NCBI GenBank assembly: GCA_029062075.1
Contig: JAIDQW010000158.1
Coordinates: 1 to 12,979 of the forward strand
Reading direction: 5' to 3'
Source: Paramuribaculum sp.
GTDB taxonomy: Bacteria; Bacteroidota; Bacteroidia; Bacteroidales; Muribaculaceae
DNA: 12,979 nt
In this document: positions 5,770 to 12,979 of the stretch, piece by piece
Layout of the letters: each line of letters begins with the position of its first letter
Numbering within the stretch: position 1 is the stretch's first letter
Notes under the pieces: model-generated
Told to the model about the DNA's origin: nothing
Database searches by the model: none
The model's input: the letters and a program-made list of their open reading frames with translations, nothing else
Position numbers and translations under genes: made by a program

Positions 5770-6720
5770 ATGGCTGTTGAAACTCCTGCGGTGCAAAGTA
5801 TCAAAGAGGAGATACTTGAACTCAAGAAAAAGAGGGGTGCCGCTATTATGGCGCACTACTACCAGATTCCGGAGATTCAGGATATTGCCGATTACATAGG
5901 CGATTCCCTGGCGCTTGCACGTATTGCAGCCACATTGCCGGACAAGGTGATTGTGATGTGTGGAGTGCACTTTATGGGAGAAACAGCCAAAATTCTATGC
6001 CCTGACAAAACAGTGCTGGAGCCGGACAGCGATGCCGGCTGCTCACTTGCCGACAGCTGCCCGCCGGAAGAATTCAGAAAGTTTGTGGAGAGTCATCCCG
6101 ACCACACTGTTATCAGCTATGTAAATACCTCTGCCGGAGTGAAAGCACTCACCGATGTGGTGGTCACCTCCGGCAACGCACTTGCTATAGTGGAGACATT
6201 TCCCAAGGATGCAAAAATAATATTCGGTCCGGACCGCAACCTCGGCAACTATATAAACAGCATTACCGGGCGAGATATGCTTCTGTGGGACGGTTCCTGC
6301 CATGTGCATGAGAAATTTTCCGGAGAAAAAATAGTGGATCTGAAAAAGCAGCATCCGCAGGCTGAGGTTCTGGTGCATCCCGAATGCACCGCGCCTGTGA
6401 GATTGCTTGCCGATAAAACCGGATCTACCGCAGTGCTCCTCGATTATGCCCGCAAGAGTGATGCAAAGGAGTTTATTGTGGCTACAGAGAGCGGCATCCT
6501 CCATCAGATGTGCAAGGAGTGTCCTGAAAAAACTTTTATACCCGCACCACCGTCTGATTCCACTTACAGCTGCAACGAGTGCGCTTATATGAAGCTCAAC
6601 ACTCTTGAAAAGCTGCGCGACTGCCTTAAGAACATGGCACCGGAGGTTGAGGTGGATAAAGAAATTGCTGAAAGAGCCAGACTACCTATTGAAAGAATGC
6701 TCGAACTCTCATCCAGATAA
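5770..6720 (+). CDS. nadA: Quinolinate synthase
   Basis: NadA condenses iminoaspartate with dihydroxyacetone phosphate to give quinolinate, the de novo precursor of NAD, using an oxygen-sensitive [4Fe-4S] cluster in the cytoplasm. The 316-residue protein shows the family landmarks: IMAHYYQIPEIQDIADYIGDS at 26-46 split around the His-Tyr substrate site, MCGVHFMGETAKIL at 63-76, SDAGCSLADSC at 87-97, CHVHEKF at 177-183, VHPECTAPV at 202-210, ATESGILH at 238-245, and CNECAYMKLNTL at 268-279. Cluster ligands are likely Cys91, Cys177 and one Cys of the 268/271 pair, by family comparison. The ATG at 5770 has an AT-rich upstream region and no clear Shine-Dalgarno, as is usual in Bacteroidetes. It is the first gene after the promoter at 5530-5560 and ends 26 bases before leuS. 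The usual partners nadB and nadC are not in the window. Confidence 0.96.
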   Translation: MAVETPAVQSIKEEILELKKKRGAAIMAHYYQIPEIQDIADYIGDSLALARIAATLPDKVIVMCGVHFMGETAKILCPDKTVLEPDSDAGCSLADSCPPEEFRKFVESHPDHTVISYVNTSAGVKALTDVVVTSGNALAIVETFPKDAKIIFGPDRNLGNYINSITGRDMLLWDGSCHVHEKFSGEKIVDLKKQHPQAEVLVHPECTAPVRLLADKTGSTAVLLDYARKSDAKEFIVATESGILHQMCKECPEKTFIPAPPSDSTYSCNECAYMKLNTLEKLRDCLKNMAPEVEVDKEIAERARLPIERMLELSSR

Positions 6721-6746
6721 TTAACGATTATACTACACATTAATAT

Positions 6747-9518
6747 ATGGAATACAATCACAAGAATATCGAAAGCAAGTGGCAGCAGTACTGGAAAGAC
6801 AATGCCACTTACAAAACAGAGATAGACGAGTCAAGACCCAAGTTCTATGTGCTGGATATGTTTCCTTATCCCTCCGGTGCAGGACTTCATGTTGGTCATC
6901 CCTTAGGCTACATAGCCTCAGATATATATTCACGCTTCAAGAGGCTTCAGGGCTTCAATGTCCTGCATCCAATGGGCTACGATGCCTACGGACTGCCAGC
7001 TGAGCAGTATGCCATTCAAACAGGACAGCATCCTGAAATCACCACCAAGGTGAATATTGACCGCTATCGAAGCCAGCTTGATAAGATTGGATTTTGCTAT
7101 GACTGGGACAGAGAGGTGCGCACCTGCAATCCCGACTATTATAAATGGACTCAGTGGGCATTCATTCAGATGTTCAATTCCTACTACGACACCAAGGCTC
7201 AGGCAGCACGACCCATAGCTGAACTCATAGAGCATTTTGAAAAATTCGGAAGCAAGGATATTCATGCCGCATGCTCCAAGGAGCTTGAATTCACTGCCGC
7301 AGAGTGGAAGGCTATGGATGATAAAGCCAAGAGCGACACTCTTATGAATTACAGAATAGCCTACCTCGGAAACACTATGGTGAACTGGTGTCCGAAACTC
7401 GGCACCGTACTTGCAAACGATGAGGTGAGCGAAGGGGTGTCTATTCGCGGAGGATATCCTGTGGAGCAGAAACTTATGTACCAGTGGTGTCTCAGGGTTT
7501 CAGCTTATGCCCAGCGACTCCTTGATGGTTTGGAAAAGGTGGACTGGACAGATTCGCTTAAGGAAACCCAGCGCAACTGGATAGGTCGCTCCGAAGGTGC
7601 GGAAATGAAATTCAAGATAGCCGACAGTGATGTTGAGCTTGAAATATTCACTACCAGGGCAGACACTGTTTTCGGTGTGACATTCATGGTGCTCGCTCCG
7701 GAGAGCGCATACGTGGATATGGTCACTACCCCCGACCATAAGGCGGAGGTGGATGAATATATAGCCGCCATAAAGCACAAGACAGAGCGCGAGAGAATGA
7801 TTGACAAAAAGGTGACGGGTGTGTTCACCGGATCATACGCCATAAATCCGCTCACCGGAGAGAAAATACCGGTGTGGGTGAGCGACTATGTGCTTGCCGG
7901 CTACGGAACAGGCGCAATCATGGCTGTGCCTGCCCATGACAGCCGCGACTACGCTTTTGCCCGCCATTTCAACCTCCCCATAATACCTCTTATCGAAGGT
8001 GCCGATGTGAGCGAGGAGAGCTTTGATGCCAAGAGTGGAAAAATGATGAATTCAAAAGGTCCTGAGCTTGACCTCAACGGTCTGGAAGTGAAGGATGCCA
8101 TAGCCGCTACAAAAAAATTCATAAGCGAGAAAGGTATTGGCAAGGTTAAGGTCAATTACCGTCTCAGAGACGCTATTTTCAGCCGTCAGCGCTACTGGGG
8201 TGAGCCGTTCCCTGTATATTACAAGAATGGAATACCCATGATGATGGATGAGAGTCAGCTTCCGCTGCAGCTTCCTGAGGTTGACAAGTTCCTTCCCACT
8301 GAAACAGGAGAGCCCCCGCTGGGACGCGCCAAAAACTGGAAAACTCCCGAAGGTTATCCCATAGAACTCTGCACCATGCCCGGATTTGCCGGTTCATCTG
8401 CCTACTATCTGAGGTATATGGATCCTAAAAACGACAAGGAGCTTGTAAGCAAAAAAGCTAATGACTACTGGAAAAATGTGGACTTATATATAGGTGGTAC
8501 CGAGCACGCTACCGGTCACCTTATATATAGCAGATTCTGGAACAAGTTCCTCTATGACCTCGGTAAAGTGTGTCAGGACGAGCCTTTCCGCAAGCTCATC
8601 AACCAGGGCATGATTCAGGGAAGAAGCAACTTTGTTTATCGCATTAAGGATACCAACACTTTTGTGAGCCACGGTCTTAAGGATAAATATGATGTGACTC
8701 CCATTCATGTGGATGTGAATATTGTGAGCAACGATATTCTCGATACCGAAGCCTTCAGGGCATGGCGTCCCGAATTCAAGGATGCGGAATTTATTCTTGA
8801 GGATGGCAAGTATGTGTGCGGCTACGCTGTTGAAAAAATGTCCAAGTCAATGTTTAATGTGGTGAATCCCGATGACATTGTGGAGCGTTACGGAGCTGAC
8901 ACGCTGCGACTCTATGAAATGTTCCTCGGACCGCTTGAACAGAGCAAGCCCTGGGACACCAACGGCATTGACGGAGTGAACAGATTCCTGCGCAAGCTCT
9001 GGGGACTCTTCTATAAAGGTGACACACTGCTGCTAACTGACGGAGAGCCTACCCCCGACGAGCTTAAATCTATCCACAAGCTCATAAAGAAAGTTACCGC
9101 CGATATAGAGAATTTCTCCTTCAATACCTCTATAAGCGCATTCATGATATGTGTCAACGAGCTTACACAGCTGAAGTGTCACAACAAGCAGGTGCTTTCG
9201 CAGCTGGTTATCCTTCTGGCTCCTTTCGCTCCACATGTGTGTGAGGAACTGTGGCATATTCTCGGCAACGACACCACTGTGTGTGATGCCGTATGGCCTG
9301 TGCACAATGAGGAGTATCTCAAGGAGGATAATGTTACCTATGCGGTGTCGTTCAACGGCAAGGCGAGATTCAATATAGAGTTGCCCGCCGATATGCCTTC
9401 GGATAAGGTGCAGGAAATTGCACTTGCCAATGAGGCGGCTGCCAAATGGATAGACGGCAAGAATATTGTCAAGGTAATTGTTGTGCCGCGCAAAATTGTA
9501 AACGTTGTTATAAAATAG
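6747..9518 (+). CDS. leuS: Leucyl-tRNA synthetase
   Basis: This class I aminoacyl-tRNA synthetase charges tRNA-Leu with leucine in the cytoplasm. The 923-residue protein has the HIGH motif as HVGH at 48-51 and KMSKS at 697-701, both ATP-site signatures. A full CP1 editing domain lies between them, with [18 protein letters not shown] (threonine-rich editing site) and [19 protein letters not shown] carrying the conserved Asp of the editing pocket. About 55 residues (roughly 145-200, including [17 protein letters not shown]) are inserted between [10 protein letters not shown] and the conserved [18 protein letters not shown]. coli LeuRS lacks this stretch; I take it as a Bacteroidetes-lineage feature. 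The segment before SSAYYLRY has no CxxC pair, and the motif reads [14 protein letters not shown] rather than the common SSWYYLRY. It is 26 bases after nadA and 28 before rdgB, so it probably belongs to the same transcript. The protein appears intact. Confidence 0.97.
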   Translation: MEYNHKNIESKWQQYWKDNATYKTEIDESRPKFYVLDMFPYPSGAGLHVGHPLGYIASDIYSRFKRLQGFNVLHPMGYDAYGLPAEQYAIQTGQHPEITTKVNIDRYRSQLDKIGFCYDWDREVRTCNPDYYKWTQWAFIQMFNSYYDTKAQAARPIAELIEHFEKFGSKDIHAACSKELEFTAAEWKAMDDKAKSDTLMNYRIAYLGNTMVNWCPKLGTVLANDEVSEGVSIRGGYPVEQKLMYQWCLRVSAYAQRLLDGLEKVDWTDSLKETQRNWIGRSEGAEMKFKIADSDVELEIFTTRADTVFGVTFMVLAPESAYVDMVTTPDHKAEVDEYIAAIKHKTERERMIDKKVTGVFTGSYAINPLTGEKIPVWVSDYVLAGYGTGAIMAVPAHDSRDYAFARHFNLPIIPLIEGADVSEESFDAKSGKMMNSKGPELDLNGLEVKDAIAATKKFISEKGIGKVKVNYRLRDAIFSRQRYWGEPFPVYYKNGIPMMMDESQLPLQLPEVDKFLPTETGEPPLGRAKNWKTPEGYPIELCTMPGFAGSSAYYLRYMDPKNDKELVSKKANDYWKNVDLYIGGTEHATGHLIYSRFWNKFLYDLGKVCQDEPFRKLINQGMIQGRSNFVYRIKDTNTFVSHGLKDKYDVTPIHVDVNIVSNDILDTEAFRAWRPEFKDAEFILEDGKYVCGYAVEKMSKSMFNVVNPDDIVERYGADTLRLYEMFLGPLEQSKPWDTNGIDGVNRFLRKLWGLFYKGDTLLLTDGEPTPDELKSIHKLIKKVTADIENFSFNTSISAFMICVNELTQLKCHNKQVLSQLVILLAPFAPHVCEELWHILGNDTTVCDAVWPVHNEEYLKEDNVTYAVSFNGKARFNIELPADMPSDKVQEIALANEAAAKWIDGKNIVKVIVVPRKIVNVVIK

Positions 9519-9546
9519 AAAAGCTCGTTTTACGTTACTATAATGT

Positions 9547-10128
9547 ATGAAACGAGAAATAGTATTTGCTACAAATAATCCCCATAAGCTCCAGGAGCTC
9601 CGGTGCATTGCCGGAGACTCCTGGAACATTCTATCGCTTGAGGATATAGGATGCCACGAAGATATACCGGAAACAGCTGATACTCTGGAAGGTAATGCAG
9701 AGATAAAAGCTCGGTTTGTTAAAAATAAATATGGCTACGATTGTTTTGCCGACGATACCGGGCTGATGGTTGACGCGCTCGGAGGTGCACCCGGAGTGTA
9801 TTCGGCGAGATATGCCGGGCCCGGGCATGATTCGCTTGCCAATATGAAGCTGCTCCTCGAAAATATGAGAGGCAAAACCGACAGATCGGCGCGATTTTGC
9901 ACTGTAATTGCCTTGATTCAAGGTGATAAACTGCATTTATTTGAAGGAACAGTTGAAGGGGAGATTACCATGGAACCCGCCGGATGTGCCGGATTCGGAT
10001 ATGACCCTGTGTTCAAGCCGGCTGAAAGCAATGTTACCTTCGCCGAAATGGATGCTGATGCAAAAAATGCTATCAGCCATAGAGGCAGGGCTACGGCAAA
10101 ACTTATTGACTATCTTAAAAACAACTGA
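9547..10128 (+). CDS. rdgB: RdgB/HAM1 non-canonical purine NTP pyrophosphatase
   Basis: This house-cleaning enzyme hydrolyses ITP, dITP and XTP to monophosphates and pyrophosphate, keeping deaminated purines out of DNA and RNA. The 193-residue length is normal. Motifs appear in order: [12 protein letters not shown] at 7-18 (nucleotide-binding start), [11 protein letters not shown] at 45-55, [24 protein letters not shown] at 68-91 with the catalytic Asp69/Asp70, GFGYDPVF at 149-156 and SHRGRA at 177-182. The ATG at 9547 places the TNN motif at the expected distance from the N terminus. The gene follows leuS by 28 bases and its stop is 3 bases before porZ, implying one transcript. A strong hairpin occupies codons 15-27 and is listed separately. 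No key residue is missing. Confidence 0.96.
   Translation: MKREIVFATNNPHKLQELRCIAGDSWNILSLEDIGCHEDIPETADTLEGNAEIKARFVKNKYGYDCFADDTGLMVDALGGAPGVYSARYAGPGHDSLANMKLLLENMRGKTDRSARFCTVIALIQGDKLHLFEGTVEGEITMEPAGCAGFGYDPVFKPAESNVTFAEMDADAKNAISHRGRATAKLIDYLKNN
9590..9625. repeat. Strong 14-bp hairpin inside the start of rdgB
   Basis: TCCAGGAG at 9590-9597 pairs with CTCCTGGA at 9618-9625, and CTCCGG at 9598-9603 pairs with CCGGAG at 9611-9616. The two helices stack with a single bulged A at 9617 and a 7-base loop (9604-9610). The stem is GC-rich and no T tract follows, so it does not look like an intrinsic terminator. It lies wholly within coding sequence. Confidence 0.7.
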
Positions 10129-10131
10129 TTA

Positions 10132-12510
10132 ATGACTAACCGATTCATAGCTTTGGTTGCGGCTGTTGTCGCTGCTCTGGCAGGGTATGCCGCTATTCCT
10201 GTCGGTAGCTGGAGCATGTATCCCTCTTTCAGCAGTCCCGCTAAAAGAGTTGTTGAAACTTCCGACAAGGTTTTCTATCTTGCCGGAGGAGGATTGTTTT
10301 CATACGACAAAGGCACATCGGAGAGTAAGGCATACGGTATTGACAATGATTTGAGTGATTACCATGTTAACGATATTTATCCCGACAATTCCAATGAAAG
10401 GATAGCGATAGCCTATTCAAACGGTAATATTGATATTCTTTCATCTGACGGAAGTGTTATCAACCTTTCTGATATACGCGATGCTTCTGCACACCTATCT
10501 AAAAAAATCAACGGCATTGCATGGAAGGGTAACCGACTATATGCAGCCACCGGTTTCGGAGTGGTGGAGTTTGATGTGGATTCGCGCAAGGTTATTCAGT
10601 CAGGTATATATAATAGTGAGGTCACCGCTATAGGCACTGTGGGAAACCTTCTGGTAATTGCTGTCGGAAATGATATGCTCACAGCTCCGGCAGGTAACGA
10701 TATCAAAAATTTTGATGTATGGAATAAGGTGTATTCCTCACAACCTGTAGCCGAGATAGCCTCGCTGAATGATAACAGCCTTATTGCCCGCAGTGAAGGC
10801 AATGTTTTGAAACTCACCTTTTCAGGCGATAACCTTACAGAAACTTCACATATAGGATTCACTACAGTTCCCTTCTTTTCAACCGACAAGGGCGCTGCTT
10901 TTGTCAGCTCAGTCTCGATTGTGGCAGACGGGGAGGTGTTTGATATGCCTCAGCAGGCGCGCGGCGATATCATAGGCGGAGCTGACCCGAAGCATCAGGT
11001 GTGGGCGCTCAATCTTGACGGTATAGCCTCTTTTGTAAGGGCGGATAACTCCTGGAGCGCACTTGGAGAGAGGATCCGTCCACATTCATTTTCAGTGAGG
11101 GAGGCATCATTCATTATTCCCGATAAAACAGGCACGAGGATTTACTTCACCAATCTCGGACCGACAACCTACCGTAATGCTGCCTCTACCGAAAACGAAG
11201 GTATATTCACCTTGCAGCAGACCGATATGCTCACAAACGGAGATATAACCGATATAGCTGCACGCGGAGTGAAACTCGGTGCTGTGGCTTCGGAATTCAT
11301 ATCCCCCTCACTTGAAAGAGCTGCGGCTACAACCCGCCTTGCAGAGGATACCGGAGATGAATCAACCTACTTTATAGGCACCGGAAATGACGGACTGTAT
11401 AAAGTCACATCAGGTGTGTTTGCCGGTAAGTACGACAGCTCCAATTCTCCTATGGGCACCCCCTGGGGCAGCAGGGTGTATGAAGTAAGCTTTGATAAAG
11501 GGGGCAATATGTGGGTGGGTGCCGACGGGCTCACCCCTTCATCCGGCATTATGGTGCTCCCCGCTTCAAAAAAGAGCCTCTCACCGGATCAGGTCAAGAT
11601 TACCGACTGGTATCTGCCTGATATGAAGGGATTTGAAAACGGTAAGGATATCCGCATTTTCCATTGCACCCATTCCCCCGTAATATTCATTTTCTCGTCA
11701 AACGGGCAGCACTGTTTCGCGGCATATCACACCAACGGCACTCCGGATAATTTTTCCGATGACAGAGTGCTCCTCTGGAATGACCTTACGGATACCGACG
11801 GTAAGAATTTTTCTCCGGCAAGGGTAACATCTATTGCTGAGGACAGCAAAGGTAAAGTGTGGATAGGCACCTCGGAGGGTATTATTGAAATAGCCGCACC
11901 GGAAGAGGCTCTGGATGCCGCGCTTAGGGTGAGACGACTTAAAATAGACCACGGCGACGGCACCGGGCTGGCTGATTACTTTGCCGGATCCGATATGATA
12001 CTGGACATTGCTGTTGACGGAGCTGACCGCAAATGGGTGGCTACAATGGAATCAGGAGTATATCTTGTTAATCCGCAGGGCAATGAGATTATTTCGCACT
12101 TCACAGCCGGTAATTCCCCCCTGCCTGAGCAGAAAGTCAACGCTGTCTTTGCTTCCAAAACAGATAATTCAGTGTATTTTGCCACACCTCAGGGCGTTAT
12201 GGTGTATGGTGGCAATTCTGTTTCACCCGCAAGCGAGTTGAATCAGCTTAAAGTGTATCCAAATCCTGTAACCCCGGACTATGGTGGTGATGTGACGATT
12301 GAGGGACTTACCGACGGAGCGCTCGTAAAGATTGCCGACTCCGCCGGAGCAGTGATTTGGCAATCGAGAGCGGAGGGAGGAATGGTGACTTGGAACATGA
12401 CCAATGCATCAGGAAAGAGAGTGCGTACCGGAATTTATTATATCTTTGCATCCACAGCGGCAAATACATCTTCAAAAGGTGCCGTTGCAAAGATTACTGT
12501 AGTGAACTGA
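10132..12510 (+). CDS. porZ: PorZ-like T9SS beta-propeller protein with C-terminal sorting domain
   Basis: The 792-residue protein begins with a signal peptide (MTNRF, an Ala/Val/Leu-rich core and a cut near GYAA at about residue 20). Next comes a PorZ-type N-terminal propeller: SWSMYPSF, then VFYLAGGGLFSYDK near 47-60, DLSDYHVNDIYP and IAYSNGNIDIL. The middle and later parts carry propeller blades like those of two-component-regulator propellers, such as VWIGTSEGIIEI starting at 576, KWVATMESGVYLVNP, and VNAVFASKTDNSVYFATPQGVMVY. The C terminus is a T9SS sorting-type domain from VYPNP at 708-712 to RTGIYYIFAS and a final KITVVN. In Porphyromonas, PorZ sits on the cell surface with PorU, PorV and PorQ and helps attach cargo to anionic LPS; it keeps its own C-terminal domain. 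The same role is inferred here. The start is 3 bases after rdgB. Some non-PorZ propeller proteins are similar, but the domain order favours PorZ. Confidence 0.85.
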   Translation: MTNRFIALVAAVVAALAGYAAIPVGSWSMYPSFSSPAKRVVETSDKVFYLAGGGLFSYDKGTSESKAYGIDNDLSDYHVNDIYPDNSNERIAIAYSNGNIDILSSDGSVINLSDIRDASAHLSKKINGIAWKGNRLYAATGFGVVEFDVDSRKVIQSGIYNSEVTAIGTVGNLLVIAVGNDMLTAPAGNDIKNFDVWNKVYSSQPVAEIASLNDNSLIARSEGNVLKLTFSGDNLTETSHIGFTTVPFFSTDKGAAFVSSVSIVADGEVFDMPQQARGDIIGGADPKHQVWALNLDGIASFVRADNSWSALGERIRPHSFSVREASFIIPDKTGTRIYFTNLGPTTYRNAASTENEGIFTLQQTDMLTNGDITDIAARGVKLGAVASEFISPSLERAAATTRLAEDTGDESTYFIGTGNDGLYKVTSGVFAGKYDSSNSPMGTPWGSRVYEVSFDKGGNMWVGADGLTPSSGIMVLPASKKSLSPDQVKITDWYLPDMKGFENGKDIRIFHCTHSPVIFIFSSNGQHCFAAYHTNGTPDNFSDDRVLLWNDLTDTDGKNFSPARVTSIAEDSKGKVWIGTSEGIIEIAAPEEALDAALRVRRLKIDHGDGTGLADYFAGSDMILDIAVDGADRKWVATMESGVYLVNPQGNEIISHFTAGNSPLPEQKVNAVFASKTDNSVYFATPQGVMVYGGNSVSPASELNQLKVYPNPVTPDYGGDVTIEGLTDGALVKIADSAGAVIWQSRAEGGMVTWNMTNASGKRVRTGIYYIFASTAANTSSKGAVAKITVVN

Positions 12511-12524
12511 TAACCCCCGGAGGT

Positions 12525-12541
12525 GTTTTATAAAATAAAAC
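12525..12541. repeat. Short AT-rich inverted repeat between porZ and the last gene
   Basis: GTTTTAT at 12525-12531 and ATAAAAC at 12535-12541 form a 7-bp stem with an AAA loop. The stem is A/T-dominated and not followed by a T tract, so a terminator role is doubtful. It lies 15 bases after the porZ stop and just before the next start. Confidence 0.3.
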
Positions 12542-12548
12542 GGACTAT

Positions 12549-12979
12549 ATGAAAAACGAACTTGCATATCGTAACGAAGACGACAAATGTTATGGCGCCA
12601 CAGGCATGGCTGTGGGCATCATGGTGTTCAATGGTGAGGAGATGCTGGCATCTATCAATCTCGACAGTGAGCCCGGAACTATGGTGGAGATGCACGATAT
12701 GTACTATTTCAACGGCAATCCGGGGTTATCGGCTAAATCGGCATGGAATCAGATCAAAGATAACTACGAACTCTCTGTTGCCATGCTCATTTCTAATATA
12801 ATGTGTCGCAGCCTTGTGCTTGACAAGGGGACGGTGCCGCTCAACCGCAAGAATATTATCCGAAACACGGCGGCTCAGGAGGGAAGAGACACCTGCGGGC
12901 TTGAAGATGATGAGATAAACAATGTTTTTGACCGCGAATACACTATCCTGCACAGAGTATTCAACCATCAGGGAGTGCC
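12549..12979 (+). CDS. Unrecognised protein downstream of porZ (partial, runs off the right edge)
   Basis: The frame opens with ATG at 12549, 38 bases after porZ, and stays open for 143 codons to the end of the window. The product begins MKNELAYRNEDDKCYGATGM, continues through AVGIMVFNGEEMLASINLD, VEMHDMYYFNGNPGLS and WNQIKDNYELSVAMLISNIMCRS, and is followed by a charged stretch with EGRDTCGLEDDEINNVFDREY. I do not recognise the family. There is no signal peptide or membrane helix in the visible part, so it is probably cytoplasmic. It has several Cys residues (14, 86 and 116) but no metal-binding pair. Codon use and composition resemble the genes before it, and no promoter is visible in the gap, so it is likely a member of the same operon. 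The length and function cannot be stated. Confidence 0.8.
   Translation, partial: MKNELAYRNEDDKCYGATGMAVGIMVFNGEEMLASINLDSEPGTMVEMHDMYYFNGNPGLSAKSAWNQIKDNYELSVAMLISNIMCRSLVLDKGTVPLNRKNIIRNTAAQEGRDTCGLEDDEINNVFDREYTILHRVFNHQGV

Noticed and set aside
6043..6504. A 153-codon minus-strand frame opposite nadA
   Set aside because: It is wholly inside nadA, which has every family motif; the opposite frame has no recognisable motif.
9033..9629. A 198-codon open frame on the minus strand opposite the end of leuS and start of rdgB
   Set aside because: It lies antisense to two well-supported genes, has no recognisable domain, and its composition follows from the coding strand.
9811..9832. GC-rich near-palindrome around GGGCCCGGG in rdgB
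   Set aside because: The arms are shifted and pair over only about 5 bases; it encodes the conserved SARYAGPG segment.
12525..12541. Hairpin after porZ as a terminator
   Set aside because: The stem is almost all A/T and no T tract follows, so it does not meet the criteria; the downstream gene may remain in the operon.
1..12979. CRISPR array, tRNA genes, insertion sequences or phage genes
   Set aside because: No repeat-spacer pattern, tRNA-like cloverleaf, transposase motif or terminal inverted repeats were seen on either strand.

Overview
The window looks like chromosomal DNA of a gut-type Bacteroidales bacterium, plausibly a Muribaculaceae-like lineage. This is an inference from three things: a PorZ-like component of the type IX secretion system (T9SS), promoters of the Bacteroidetes TAnnTTTG type with AT-rich starts lacking strong Shine-Dalgarno sequences, and the character of the housekeeping proteins. 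All recognised genes are on the + strand, and no tRNA, rRNA, CRISPR array or insertion sequence was seen.

Left block (1-1138): the 3' end of a hexapeptide-repeat acetyltransferase, then, 2 bases later, an exported flavodoxin with a signal peptide and a T9SS-like C-terminal tail, then the N-terminal third of an aldo/keto reductase that breaks off abruptly. The break is followed by a possible terminator hairpin and a new promoter (TAACTTTG at 1180-1187).

Middle block (1214-5362): a tight operon of a DUF3737 beta-helix protein, a MalY/PatB-type PLP enzyme (4-base ATGA overlap), a MATE efflux transporter (1-base gap, TTG start) and uracil phosphoribosyltransferase upp (18-base gap). The first three genes may form a functional module (C-S lyase plus exporter plus a protein of unknown role); this is a hypothesis.

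The 407-base intergenic region (5363-5769) is rich in structure. It holds a tandem 12-mer, a possible antisense promoter, a 14-bp RNA hairpin followed by T5 (terminator for the upstream operon), a good Bacteroidetes promoter, and a long AT-rich leader with an 11-bp inverted repeat and two tiny ORFs. One motif, GTTTATAA, recurs four times here.

Right block (5770-12979): nadA, leuS, rdgB and porZ follow each other with gaps of 3 to 28 bases and are probably co-transcribed from the promoter at 5530-5560. A further unrecognised gene runs off the end. These are quinolinate synthase (NAD synthesis), leucyl-tRNA synthetase, the ITP/XTP house-cleaning pyrophosphatase and the T9SS cell-surface component PorZ. 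An unusually strong 14-bp hairpin lies inside the start of rdgB. The window therefore carries both a T9SS component and a candidate T9SS cargo. Most of the window is ordinary core-genome content; the unusual parts are the exported flavodoxin, the broken reductase, the DUF3737 operon and the nadA leader.
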